A stretch of DNA of 64,000 nt from Spongilla lacustris. Taxonomy: Eukaryota > Porifera > Demospongiae > Spongillida > Spongillidae. This document shows, piece by piece, positions 1 to 10,363 of the stretch. A model generated the notes under the pieces. The model did no database searches. It was not told the DNA's origin and saw only the letters and a program-made list of their open reading frames with translations. Every line of letters starts with the position of its first letter. The first letter of the stretch is position 1. The stretch is taken from the NCBI GenBank assembly GCA_949361645.1, contig OX442436.1, positions 1,215,179 to 1,279,178 of the forward strand. Reading direction: 5' to 3'. Both the position numbers and the translations under genes were made by a program.

Positions 1-201
1 GCAGGCCCCTCATCATCATCTGGTTGAGGCCGGTTGTTGAGGTATATGTAGGTTGGGATGAGGAAGGCTGAGATGAGACTGGTTATGGTTGAGTTGAAAT
101 AACTCAGTCACCCTAAACTAATCAGCCTCAACCCAAAATCTGCCGGAACAGGTCAGTCTTAATACAGAATCAGCTGCCTCAACTCGGCCACATTCAACTG
201 C
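1..201. repeat. Left flank of minisatellite-bearing element, copy 1
   Basis: The sequence is rich in GGTTGAGG / CCTCAACC words in both orientations, so it is internally semi-palindromic. The same kind of sequence precedes the second element copy at about 26,170-26,446, including the shared stretches around GCCGGTTGTT and CAGCCTCAACTC. The shared repeat unit is therefore larger than the inverted-repeat part alone, or both copies landed in the same older repeat. No gene is visible. Confidence 0.6.
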
Positions 202-1150
202 TGCATTATGTGCCAATAAAAAAAGTTGACAATGCATTACAGTATGATCATGCTACGGTACAAATACTGCAAATAATAATAATTACATCGTGCTTCATAT
301 TTTGTTATTTATAACATTACACAGGTCACCTATGCACACCTGCACACAGGTCACCTATGCACACCTGCACACAGGTCACCTATGCACACCTGCACAGAGG
401 TTACCTATGCACACCTGCACAGAGGTCACCTATGCACACCTGCACAGAGGTTACCTATGCACACCTGCACAGAGGTTACCTATGCACAAATGTACACAGG
501 TCACCTGTGCACAACTGTACACAGAGGTCACATGCACACTGTACACCTATAAACAGAGGTCACCTATGCACACCTGTACAGAGGTCACCTATGCACACCT
601 GTACAGGTCACCTATGCACACCTGTACAGAGGTCACCTATGCACACCTGTACAGAGGTCACCTATGCACACCTGTACAGAGGTCACCTATGCACACCTGT
701 AGACAGAGGTCACCTATGCACACCTGTACAGAGATCACCTTACACACCTGTACACAGAGGTCACCTCACATCTGTACACAGAGAGCACCTTACATCTGTA
801 ACAGAGAACACCTTACACATCTGTACACAGAGGACACCTTACACATCTGTACACAGAGGACACCTTACACATCTGTACACAGAGAACACCTTATACATCT
901 GCACACAGAGGACACCTTACACTGTACACAGAGAACACCTTACACATCTGTACAATCTGTACACAGAGGACACCTTACACATCTGCACACAGAGGACACT
1001 ATACACACCTACAGGACACTATACACACCTACAGGACACTATGAAGTAGGAACGAAGCTCTATGTAATTATTTGTTTTTAGGATTGTGTTTGTACTGTAG
1101 TACGATCATAACCTAATGTATTGTCAAACTTTTATTGGCGCATAATGAAC
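202..1150. mobile_element. Inverted-repeat element with internal minisatellite, copy 1
   Basis: The left arm (about 204-290) and right arm (about 1062-1148) are inverted copies of roughly 87 bp. The outer part reads CATTATGTGCCAATAAAA on the left and, inverted, TTTTATTGGCGCATAATG on the right; the inner ends are AATAATTACA and TGTAATTATT. Between them lies a minisatellite. No transposase is encoded, so this looks like a non-autonomous TIR (MITE or fold-back) element. A second copy with the same arms and the same kind of core is at 26,447-27,665. No target duplication could be assigned, because the left flank is itself shared between copies. Confidence 0.75.
310..1045 (+). repeat. Minisatellite core, about 25-26-bp units (copy 1)
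   Basis: About 28 tandem units. The first two thirds are variants of a 25-bp unit of the type ACAGAGGTCACCTATGCACA plus CCTGT. The last third shifts to a 26-bp type containing ACACCTTACACATCTG followed by TACACAGAGG. Long open frames (290-1081 and 357-1049) are products of the repeat with very low-complexity His/Cys/Thr composition and are not called as genes. The second unit type is the one that fills copy 2 at 26.5-27.5 kb. Confidence 0.9.
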
Positions 1151-1179
1151 GGTGCTGTCCACCCACAAGTTAACACTTG

Positions 1180-2260
1180 CATTCCTGTGATTCGACTCGC
1201 ACTGAGCATTCTCAATCCCATCCTGATGGGCTGCCCATTTCAAAGCCTGGATGGATCGATGGCTAGTACCCATGTAATGAATACCACGTATAAATGTGTT
1301 CTTCTGAGTAGAACAGCTTGGACAAATTTTATTAGCTGACAAAGCAAAGGGTTCAGATTTGCTTTATATAATGTCGTGTACACTTTATTGGCCGACAAGC
1401 CAAGAATAAGTTTGTGCGCAGTGGACTATGTCGCTTATGTGCCTCTCATGACAATGCACTGTTGTAATGCCCTTGGACATACAAGCCGCAGCTCTCCTAC
1501 AGCTTTCCCCAACAGGCTGGATCATGGAGGATAGAAGAAATAGCCAATAGAAAGATGCATCAACACTACCAGAGCAGGCTTTGGGCTAGGAGGTGGTCAG
1601 CAACGTTTTAGAGTTTTTACCCCTTGCTTAAATGGAGCTGACATGGTGACGAATCCATACTATCAGAGTAGGCGGTGGGCAAAACCAGTTATTTTCATGG
1701 TACTTTGGCTGTAAAAGCATAAGCTTCTATATGAGGACAAACATACCGTGGGTAAGACCTAAAGTAGGCAGCTGTGTTGTAATCCTTAGCAAACGTATTT
1801 ATTTGCAAATCAATGTCACGGCTTACAGCAACTATGTGTTGAGCTTCGCTATGCCTCCTCAGCACCCGTTGGCTACCCATATTTCTAGCATTTTCCCATC
1901 CAGTGACCAGAAGATCGGTTGTTTTCTGGATCCTGGTGTGTGGGATCTCTATTCAACTCTGTGTAGGCAAGTCTTGCTTCTTTTCAAAATATCACTGAAA
2001 CCTTATCAGACAGTGGCTGACACCTTGCCTTGTTCCTGGGTGCACAGCACACATTGCTCCAAGCTGGCATTGAAATATGACAATCCACGCCCATGGTGTT
2101 AGGGGCAGATGTCCCTAGCTTATGGCTGTTTGATCAGATCTAGATATCTGCACTTTTGTCTATCAACTTGTCTCCAATTCAAGGATTACTTCACATCACA
2201 CCATTGTATATTGTAGCAACTATGACTGAGACTGTGGCCGACACACACGCTCTGCGAAAT
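1180..2260. repeat. Mosaic interspersed repeat, outlying copy
   Basis: The segments here recur in order, with gaps, at 12,690-13,110, 13,400-14,330, 14,340-15,380 and 17,500-18,000. Landmarks: CATTTCAAAGCCTGGATGG (1,236 and 17,548), GCTCTCCTACAGCTTTCCCC (1,490 and 17,742), AAAGATGCATCAACACTACC (1,550 and 17,802), and the stretch around AGATCTAGATATCTGCAC (2,137 and 14,931). Spurious short ORFs occur on both strands. The block runs into the gypsy relic at about 2,300. Confidence 0.75.
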
Positions 2261-2339
2261 CTCCAGAACTGAGAGGATTCTCAAATAGCCTAATCACAGC
2301 TATGTACACACAGATCTTGCACCCGAGACACAATCGTCA

Positions 2340-3190
2340 TCTTTTTACCATCTGTGGCATCTTGATTCCTACTCTAAACATGGTCAATGTGGTAACGACT
2401 CTCTTTACCATCTTCCAATTTAACTAACACCGTCACAGGCCCCTGTACTGAACTAATAACTCATGGTAACCGTTTAGTGGACCCACCCCTATGGTTCAGG
2501 CAATACACCCTATCTTCCACTATAAATGTAAAGTGACTCGCCTTCTGATTATGATCATCCTTTTGCCTTTCCTGCTGCTGCTGCACTTGATTCTTCAATG
2601 ATGGAAACACAAAATCAAAATGAGACTTCACATGTCGGAAACCATTAGCCTTGGAACTCTGCATATGTAAATGCTGTACCATTTTCAGATATTAAAATGT
2701 CCGGTAGCCCGTGAGTAGCAAATGTGTGTCTGAGTACTCGCATTTCCTGCTGCGAGGAAGGTGAAGAGACAACAGCAGCCTATATCCATTTGGAATGGGC
2801 GTCCACTATGACAAAATAGTGTTTTCCCAAAAATGGACCACAAATATCAACATGCAATTGAGCCCATGGTTTGGAGGGCCACTCCCACGGGTGAAGGAGC
2901 GACTTTGGTGTTGTGTTACGAGTATCCAGACATGCTGTACAAGACTTCACCTTATTTCCCAATTCTGCTCTAATCCAGGCCACCACACTACACTTCTAGC
3001 TAATACTTTCATTCTTGAAATGCCTGGATGCCCCTCATGCAGCAATTTGAGTATGGGTGCCCTACCCAGAGGAGGTACCACAACACAGCAAGGAGGTAGC
3101 ACACCAAAAGACACATCCATTTTGAACACTGAGTTCATAGCTCCGCTGCGTATATGGCTTAAACTCTGGGTCCAGTTGTGACTCCCATCC
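2340..3190 (-). pseudogene. Ty3/gypsy integrase, decayed
   Basis: Read on the minus strand, the order is: an H2C2 zinc-binding segment (HEGHPGISRMK, followed by VVWWPGLEQ, about 3,060-2,950); the CTAC pair and LHPWEWPSKPWAQLHVD with the first catalytic Asp (about 2,925-2,845); then IVDAHSKW (about 2,800). The middle of the core is badly degraded around 2,690-2,790. The C-terminal GPY/F-type segment (VQGPVTVLVKLEDG, then RYHIDHV) is at about 2,425-2,350. Frameshifts and stops interrupt the reading, including one in front of the H2C2 segment. It is the 3' half of the gypsy element whose protease, RT and RNase H lie at 5,989-7,600 on the same strand, separated by the insert at about 3,400-5,985. 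Confidence 0.85.
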
Positions 3191-3535
3191 CTTCAACACC
3201 ATGTGTCTTACCATAGACAACAACAGGTCTGTATTGGTTCACTTCTTGATAGCTGAGGTTATAGAATTAGGTGAGTTTATATGGCGGGCGCAGCACACAG
3301 TACAGTGCCAAAGACGCCTTGTCACCGAAAAGGAATGGGGACGAGCCAGATCAATTTTTTGTTATTCGACACGTAGCTTCATTGCAGACTGATCTGAAAG
3401 CACCCTGGGTGTAATTTGACACTGGATTGGTGCTCCGGGTAAAACGTTGGGACCACACGCGTGCTTCGCGCAACCCTACCCTAAGCCCTACGGGCCCTTC
3501 AGGCCTCCCTATTTCCCCTCCCTCCTAACATACAC

Positions 3536-4855
3536 ATGCCCAAGATGATGCCCCTGGAGCCCTGCATAGCCACCTCAAAGGCAGACATCCTGGTGGACCG
3601 AGCCTGCAAACTACATCCCGAATTGATGCAGAGGTTTTTTGACATCTGGCCAACAGGCCTAACAGGCCTAACATGCTGGCACAGGAGGATGCTGCTGAGA
3701 TGTTGGACTGGTCCCTGCCTTACCTCAAAACGTGGCTGGGGCACTGATGCAGGCAACCACACTCCTGACCATCCCAAACGCGGTCAAGGTGATGGCCTGG
3801 AGGAAGCTGGGTGAGATCCTCCAAGCCTGTGTTGGTGGGGAGGTTACTTCTGTTCACCTGGCAAATGCAGCCAACGAGGCCAAGGCTGCAATGTATTGCC
3901 AATTGGTGGACGAGTGTGCTGCAGGTGGCTGCGTGGACTGGCTTGGGTTCTCTGACAAGACTCACCCCTACCCATGCAGATCCACGCAGTTCACCTTCAA
4001 GATGCTGCAGCCGCTCTCCACCAACCTCACCGTGTCCCACCTTGAGGTGTGCAAGACTTTGGCGAACAAGGTCCAGGCTACAAGCCCCCTGCTGACGTCT
4101 GGGCTATTCCTTCCATCCTCCCTAAAGAGGTTTACGTCCCATTCCGTGGACGGGATTGCAAGGTGGAGTGCTGCCCTGGGGATTGGTACACCACCACCAC
4201 CACCGCCTCCACAGCCCCCTGGATCACCAACACCTTTCCTGCCCCCTGGATCACCAACACCTCTCCCACCCCCTGGACCGTCAACACCTGTCCCGCCCCC
4301 TGGACCGCCAACACCTCTCCTGCCCCCTGGACCGTCAACGCCTGTCCCGCCCCCTGGACCACCCACACCTCTCCCGCCCCCTGGACCGTCAACACCTGTC
4401 CCGCCCCCTGGACCACCAACACCTCTCCCGCCCCAGCCCCATGGACCACCAACACCTCTCCCGCCTCCTGGACCTTCAACACCCTCTTGTCATTGGCTGA
4501 GTGCTGGATACTTGCCTGTCGTTGCAGTCCAGTATGTCGACAGCGATGGGGGCGTGCTCATTGCAGAGTGTTTCCGGGCCTTCTGGATGTGGCACATAAA
4601 TACAGAGTGCCCTGTCAGAAGATACAGCCCCATGGCCTGACTCTGGTGCCCTTTCGTGAACGTCATGACGATGCACCAGAGTTGGGCCATGTGTACCAGC
4701 TGGGCACAATTGACAGCACAGGCCTTTCCTCAGCTTGCACTTCCACCAGCACCAGCACCACCAAGGTGCCTTTTGGGTACTTGGCACTGATGCATGCCAG
4801 GAGGCAGATGGCCAAGTGTGAGTCTGTGGTGGTAGTCCCTCATGGGGCTGATTGA
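3536..4855 (+). pseudogene. N-terminal part of the SET-like cassette, frameshifted, with proline-rich repeat
   Basis: Coding similarity runs through several frames. It goes from the ATG at 3,536 to about 3,670, then a short stretch from 3,673 (MLAQEDAAEMLDWSLPYLK). Then comes the long frame 3,732-4,640, containing a helical region (LTIPNAVKVMAWRKLGEILQ) and a proline-rich linker (about 4,185-4,490). A third frame, in register with the downstream ORF, runs to a TGA at 4,853-4,855. The shifts near 3,670, 3,728 and after the linker suggest decay, or less likely introns. I do not recognise the N-terminal domain. Confidence 0.55.
4185..4490 (+). repeat. Coding minisatellite, 27-bp proline-rich units
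   Basis: About 11 imperfect 27-bp units of the type CCCCCTGGACCGTCAACACC plus TGTCCCG. Because the unit is a multiple of three, it keeps frame and encodes PPPGPSTPV / PPPGPPTPL repeats in the long frame of the SET cassette. The other two forward frames are also open and give PWT- and HLSRPLD-type repeats. Confidence 0.85.
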
Positions 4856-4873
4856 AGCAAGAGACGGCTTGCT

Positions 4874-5902
4874 GTGGAGATATATAGGACGAGCAGATGC
4901 GGCACAGTTAGCCCTACGGTGCCCACCGGGGTTGAGAGGATCTTGGCCAGCTTGAGCTATCCCGTCGAAGGCGCTCCACAACAGTACCACCTCGCCTACC
5001 AGCAGGCAATGAGGGAACGATGTGGTCTCCACAAGTTCCAAATCCTTGCTGATGACCGGGTGCTACCAAAGGCTCTTAAAAGCCTTCTTTCAGGGAAAGG
5101 GGCACCGGCGGTCACCCTCAAGAAACGTTGCCTCAACGTGGTGTGTACCATCGTGCAGGACAGGACGTACCTCAATGAGGCAAACATCCTCGTCCTGCCA
5201 TCCACCATCGTTGGGGCAGGGTTGGCTCTCTTCCTGAGGCCAACACCAGCAGGCCGGGAGGACTACACCATCCCAGCAGGACGCCGCCTGTGCCTCTACT
5301 CTGATGAGGTTGTGGGGGAGGAGGGGGAGGTCACCAACACCGATTACTGCCTTGACAGGATGGAGGGAGTGAAGAGGATGACCTGGAACCCCCTGCATCC
5401 AGACGGGGCCAACCTTGGTAGATACATCAACCAAGGTGGCCTCGTCGATGGACTGAGGGCTCTGGTCTCCTCCTGTGATAGGACTAGTGGGGCTGTATCC
5501 TTCTCTCCCAAGAAGGCAGAAGCAGTGTTTGCCCAGCACTGCAATGTGGCCTACATGTATGTCAGGGAGCCAGCACCAGGAGGAGGACGTGGCCACAAGG
5601 ACACACTTGTGGTGACCATGGGGAAGGCAACGACATTGTCCAGTACCCATGCCATAGAGTTACTGGGCAACTATGGCATCGGGTACTGGATACCATATGT
5701 CCTGAGCCACCACCAGGAGTGGGGTACTGACAACACCCTGGTCACCCTAGTGCTGTGGCTACTCTTGGCAGACACCAGTGCAGTGGAGGGTAGTGTGAGG
5801 CAGAGATACCTTACAGGTTACAATATCGCCCCGGCCACCTATGCCATGTTCAAGAATATGCCCTGCCCCTGGACCACCACAACCAGAAGACGCAGACATT
5901 AG
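4874..5902 (+). CDS. SET-domain-like protein (342 aa, possibly a fragment)
   Basis: Uninterrupted 342-codon frame. Motifs fit a divergent SET (lysine methyltransferase) fold in order: GAGLALFL (residues 114-121, the GxGL opening), a YSDEVV segment (142-147, the Y-x-G/D-E position), GRYINQGG (182-189, where canonical SET has RFINHS), CNVAYMYV (223-230) and ELLGNYGIGYW (262-272, the EL-x-YG-x-YW box). The canonical NHS is altered to NQG, so catalytic competence is doubtful. The frame continues upstream in register after a TGA at 4,853, so the ATG at 4,874 may not be the original start. C-terminal residues are TTTTRRRRH. The call rests on motif order only; a domain search would settle it. Confidence 0.55.
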   Translation: MEIYRTSRCGTVSPTVPTGVERILASLSYPVEGAPQQYHLAYQQAMRERCGLHKFQILADDRVLPKALKSLLSGKGAPAVTLKKRCLNVVCTIVQDRTYLNEANILVLPSTIVGAGLALFLRPTPAGREDYTIPAGRRLCLYSDEVVGEEGEVTNTDYCLDRMEGVKRMTWNPLHPDGANLGRYINQGGLVDGLRALVSSCDRTSGAVSFSPKKAEAVFAQHCNVAYMYVREPAPGGGRGHKDTLVVTMGKATTLSSTHAIELLGNYGIGYWIPYVLSHHQEWGTDNTLVTLVLWLLLADTSAVEGSVRQRYLTGYNIAPATYAMFKNMPCPWTTTTRRRRH

Positions 5903-5988
5903 TCCCTCTCCTACAACCCCCCTCCCCCCCCCCCAATTTCATTCTTTTATGTGTAACTTGTTACTTAGTCCTTTCAAACACTGTACCC

Positions 5989-6610
5989 TCACAAGGTGCC
6001 CAGCAACCCACAGCTATTGCTTCGCATGTTTAGTGTAGCATCTGACAGCATCTGGAGCATGAGAACAGTGTCCCCTGGGATAGGAACTTCGAAAGGAGCC
6101 TCTCCCACTGCTAGTCTGCTAAGTGCATCCACATTACCTAGGTCCTTCCCAGCGCTGTATTCCATGAGGTATTTGTATGCACTTAATGTCAGTGCCCATC
6201 TCTGAATCCGCTCTGAGGCCATGGCTGGGACTGGTTTCTGCTTATTGAAAAGGAACTGCAAGGGTTTGTGATAGGAAAGTATTACAAACTCCCTGTCATA
6301 CAAAAACTGATGAAATTTCTTTGCACCTGTCACCACAGCCAACCCTTTTTTCAATCTGCAAGTACTTGAGCATGAGACCGAGAGGCTAAGGCTACTGGTC
6401 GGTCCATGCCATCATCATAAACATGTGACAAGACTGCTCCAATGCCATAAGGGGATGCATCACAAGAAATGGCTAGTTTTCTAAGTGCACCAATAAAACA
6501 TCTGAAGACAGTTGAGACTTTGCTTTCTGGAATGCATTAGCCTGTTCCTTTCCCCAGTGCCACGGCTGATGTTTAGCCAGTAACTTGTACAATGGTTCCA
6601 AAGTGTCTGC
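5989..6610 (-). pseudogene. Ty3/gypsy RNase H domain
   Basis: Minus strand. The segment starts with QKAKSQLSSDVLLVHL (about 6,540-6,490) and CDASPYGIGAVLSHV with the first RNase H Asp (about 6,465-6,420). It then gives the frame 6,354-5,989 containing FHQFLYDREFVILSYHKPL and ending in the typical NVDALSRL motif. It is interrupted by stops and a frameshift near 6,360-6,480, and its 3' end reads directly into the foreign insert at about 5,988. It belongs with the RT at 6,610-7,450. Confidence 0.85.
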
Positions 6611-7455
6611 AAGACAAGGCAAAAACTTTGGGTAATAATTAACTAGCCCTATGAATGACTTAAGCTGTGTATGTTGTCACAAGGGGCAGGTGCATTCAAA
6701 ATAGCCTGCCGCTTTTCTTGTGTTGGTCTGATTCCCTCCCCTGAGATGTGGGAACCCAGGTACTCTACACTGGCCATCATGAATTTGCATTTTTCCTTCT
6801 TTAACTTTGCCCCAACCTGCTTTAGACAAGATAGGACTTTCACCCTTCTCTTGACAAGTCTGCAATCAAAACATCATCTATGTATACCTGAACGTGGGGA
6901 ATACCCTGCAAGATTCCTTCCATCATTCATTGGAAAATAGCCGGGTCTGCTGCAACACCAGATGGCAACTAGTTATGATGAAAGAGGCCTTTGTGTGTGG
7001 AAATGGTCACAAACTCTTTCGACTCTTCCTCTAGCTGCAGCTACAAGTAAGCGTGCGACAGATCCAGTTTAGAGAACACCTGAACTCCAACTATTCGGGA
7101 AGGGGATAAAAATCCACAGTTGCAGCACTATTAACAGTAAGTTTATAAACCCCACGTAACTGTAAAGTCCCATCAGTTTTTACCACCAGTACCACAAGAG
7201 CAGCCCATTCTGAGAATCACACTGGCTCTGTGATACCATCCCTTTGTAAGTGCTCCAGTTCGTGCTCCACTTTATCTCTCAGATCATACAGAACTGGCTG
7301 TGGTTTGTAAAAACACGGTTTGACCGCCTTGTTCACATGGATCTTAACTCGAATTCCCTTCAATAGTCTTGCATATTTCTCCAGCAATTGCTCAACTCCT
7401 TCACTGAAACAAAGAGAGGTTAATCTTAAGCTCACTCTACTGAGGCCAAACACGC
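6611..7455 (-). pseudogene. Ty3/gypsy reverse transcriptase
   Basis: Minus strand. N-terminal fingers: KPCFYKPQPVLYDLRDKVEHELEHL then RDGITEP (about 7,330-7,220). A SAATVDFYPLP segment follows (about 7,130-7,090). The catalytic YIDD box (codons at 6,884-6,873) lies in the context PHVQVYIDDVLI. The thumb follows with KEKCKFMMASVEYLGSHIS (about 6,800-6,740). Several stops and frameshifts separate these pieces, so it is inactive. The domain order (protease, RT, RNase H, integrase) is that of Ty3/gypsy elements. Confidence 0.9.
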
Positions 7456-7600
7456 TTGTATGTACTCTCGCTAATAAGGGATACCACTGCTCCAGTATCC
7501 ACTTGCATCTGCAAAGGAGTACCTTTCACCATCAACAACTGTATGAGAGGCATTCAAGTGTTGCTAATAGACAAGTTGTACAAGGCACAACGGAAGCTGT
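7455..7600 (-). pseudogene. Ty3/gypsy aspartic protease fragment
   Basis: The minus-strand frame reads MQVDTGAVVSLISESTY, the D-T-G active-site loop and following strand of a retropepsin, at about 7,510-7,460. It is preceded by a degraded stretch containing one stop. It sits just upstream (in the minus direction) of the RT. No gag or LTR of this element is recognisable beyond it, because the BEL/Pao relic begins at about 7,690. Confidence 0.75.
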
Positions 7601-7689
7601 TAACCGAAGTGGGCCTCACGTTTGCCAAGACGTTTGGATTGCAACAGACGTCTGAGCTGGCAGAAAGGAATGTTCAGGACCTCCAGCTC

Positions 7690-9610
7690 TCGTAAGGTAC
7701 CACTGTTCACCCTGTGCCATAAGGGGAGAGTTTGGCAAGAAGTAGTGCAGACAGGAGTTTTAGACGTGGAATTGTCTGAGTACGTACAGGTGCAACTCGA
7801 GATTTGGAAGCAACAAGTCGAACAACACAACCTGCAACAGTCTGAATCCAAAGATACACTACCGCTGCATAGGCCTTGAGTGCAGCATCACAGAAGCCTT
7901 GAAGTGTACAGGTGCCAGATAAGTTGTCTAAACCAGCCAGGTAAAACCTTGGCACGATGACTGGACTCATTTCTGCTATGTTGGTCATCAGTGCCTTCCA
8001 TTTGGTCAACATTTCCTCGCATAATGTCTCGTTCCAATCGACCTTGGCTTCACAAAGTTCCTGACACATCATCTTCAGTTGCACAGTGACAGGAGAAACA
8101 ATCCCGAGAGGGTCATATATCCTTCACGTCAAGCTGACGACAACAACCTTAGTACGCTCCAATTCAGCATCCATAGTTGAAATGAAACAAGGGCTCACAG
8201 ATGAGAGGGACAGTAAGGAACTGCAATTGTAGCTGACAGCCATCCTTTGTGTCCATAGAGAGTGTTACCACTGGGCAGGAGTTTTTCTTGTGTTTCTCCG
8301 TACCAAAAGTCTTTATAAGCATCTCCTCTACTTGCTCAGATTCCAATGATAGAGACTCCTTCAAACGATTTGTTACATAGGATCTCAGGCTATCAGTATC
8401 AAGAATGTTTCTTGCACATGTTGAAGGGTGTTGACGATGAGGTGCTCTGAAAATTGCTCTTGAACTCTGAAGCAGTACTGGTGTTTTCAGGTGCATCAAT
8501 AACACTGAGGAACTAGGACGCTGTGTCAATTAGTAACAGTAGATGCAGATGCCGTAGGTGGGCCAGGTGCAGTAGTAGAACTGTTGCATTCACTTGAGGT
8601 ACCACCTTTGATCCACAGTCCTTGCTCAGGTGACCCTTTTTTAGGCACTGAAAAGATCGTCTTGATTATACTAGGAATTCCATTTGGTCAGTCACACTGC
8701 TAACTGTCTGACAGCAACTTGAAGGATGTGCCCAGCATGTGGATTCACTACAGAGAAGTGATGTAGCAGTGGAACTGTCGATTTCTGTGGTGCAGCCATA
8801 GTTGTACCAGCAACAAGAGATGCCGTTTCCCTCGTGTCAACCTCTTCCTCCACAATCTTGATAAATTTCATTCACAATCGACAAGCTTTCTGCTAACAAC
8901 AAGTCTGATCTTCTGAGGCATCTTGTTCATCACAATGGATGACAAAAGGCTGCCATGTGATGACGATGGGACACCTAAAGAGTTCAGGCTCCTTACATGG
9001 GACTCAATCTTACCACACAGGATTTGAGGGGGTTGGATGTTGTGAATAGATGTGATGGCATCAGTCAAGCTCCAAGAGAGCTTCCATATGCTGATTGACT
9101 ATCTGTTGCTTGTTTCCAAATCTTCGCTTAAGCACTGCAATGCTTCCTCAAAATTTGCAGATGTCAATGTCAGTCCAGAAATGCACTCTGCAACTGAACC
9201 CTCCAGAAATGAATCAGGTAGTTGAATTTGTCCACATTGGACAAATTTTCGTTTGAGTGAACAGCGGAATGAAACGAATCCCAAAACGTAGACCAAGATG
9301 TAATGTCTCCACCAAATGTCTTGAAACTAAGTTTGAGCAGCTTCACTCTCAAGACACAAAGATTTCTAGCGAATTCATGTCTTCCAGAGATAAACTAGGA
9401 CGTTGTAAGCTAGTCACATCATACACAACTGCCATTCTTGCCGCCTTTGATGTGAGTCTGATCGTGCGTACTTGTTCTTCGCAGTCCCCAGTGGAGTCTT
9501 CTTGCAGGCTTACTTTGAACAAGACTTCTTCAACTTCCGCTATCACAAATGAAATTTCTTCGTTACAGATGCTTGTCTGTTTCTACTGTTTCAGTTTTGC
9601 CCCATTTTGA
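7690..9610 (-). pseudogene. BEL/Pao retrotransposon gag-pol relic, RT core deleted
   Basis: The minus-strand order is typical of Pao elements. A gag-like DUF1759 region is at 9,352-8,870 (KTFGGDITSWSTFWDSFHSA; LNSLGVPSSSHGSLLSSIV). A zinc knuckle half (CLKKGHLSKDC) is at about 8,655-8,620. A retropepsin-like DUF1758 region is at 8,529-8,164 (ESEQVEEMLIKTFG). Then comes the post-RT Peptidase_A17/RNase H region: RIYDPLGIVSPVTVQLKMM at about 8,125-8,070, and FCDAALKAYAAVVYLWIQ to TIPRLKLLSALLLAKL at 7,905-7,715. The polymerase core normally between the last two is missing. No integrase follows; the sequence passes into the gypsy relic at about 7,690. Confidence 0.85.
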
Positions 9611-10050
9611 TCTGTAGAGGTAAATAGAGCACGAATTTCCCTTACCATGCAAGTACAATATGCTCGGTGTCCACCGTGTAGAGTGGAACCACGTATAAAT
9701 GACCCAGTAATGGCACCGTGTTTCTATGCAACCTATGCTTTTTATATATTATTATTTACATGCATAGCTTTGTAGTGACATAAAGGGGATAATAAGAGAC
9801 TTTATTTGAAAAAAAAAATTATTTGATTTTTTATTTTGCATTTTTTCAAGTTTATAATTGAAATTACAACACAAAATTATATCAGAGGCTCGGTAGGTGA
9901 GTTTTACTTTTACAGCCCGGCATAGTATTGATGTCACTGATGTTGTTGGAGTATGATCTGGTTGTGTAGTTGGGGGTGGGGGGGTGGGAGGGGCTGCTGA
10001 TGGTAGATCTTGTGCAGATCCCTGTTGTTTGAACAATGGGCTTGCCAATA
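9611..10050. other. No gene seen
   Basis: AT-rich stretch with an A-run and a T-run near 9,810-9,835 and a GGGGGTGGGGGGG tract at 9,972-9,984. It may include the decayed 5' end of the BEL/Pao element. I could not find a matching LTR. Confidence 0.4.
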
Positions 10051-10083
10051 ACCTTTACCTAGTACCTAGAACGTAGCTCTCAC

Positions 10084-10294
10084 CCGGGTCCTCTACCGTC
10101 ACTCTTTTGCTTTTCGAATGTCCTACTGGCCATGGGTTGTAGGTCAGATGGAAGTACCACTTTCCCCTGTCACTACGGAAACGGATCGTCTCATCCCCAC
10201 TTTTAATGGATGTGCAAGGAATCTGTCCTGATAAGAGCTTTTCCCACTCTCTCTCGTGCACTGGTTTAGGTTTCTTTCCACCATGGCTAGCCAT
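10084..10294 (-). CDS. Candidate first coding exon of an unrecognised host gene
   Basis: The minus-strand ATG at 10,294-10,292 opens MASHGGKKPKPVHEREWEKL, a hydrophilic Lys/Arg-rich start. The frame stays open for about 79 codons and includes a Trp/Tyr-rich segment (GKWYFHLTYNPWPVGHSKSK). A possible donor, GACCCGG|GTGAGAG, occurs at 10,084/10,083; without splicing the frame ends at 10,055. The codon pattern looks real compared with the surrounding repeats. No downstream exon was identified. Confidence 0.4.
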
Positions 10295-10363
10295 AGAGTA
10301 GGGTTGAGCCAAAACGCAGCGCGCGCACGACTGGAATGTATATTTAACGCCCGTTAACAACAA

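Larger units (their letters stand above)
3390..5988 (+). mobile_element. GC-richer insert carrying a SET-like coding cassette
   Basis: This 2.6-kb block is clearly richer in G+C than its surroundings. It sits between the RNase H end and the integrase start of a minus-strand gypsy relic, so it interrupts that element. It contains a plus-strand coding region (3,536-5,904) with frameshifts upstream and an intact 342-codon frame downstream, and it ends in a C-rich tract at about 5,918-5,935. I found no convincing terminal repeats or target duplication. It could be an ORF of an unrecognised mobile element, or a host coding segment carried in by one. Confidence 0.5.
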
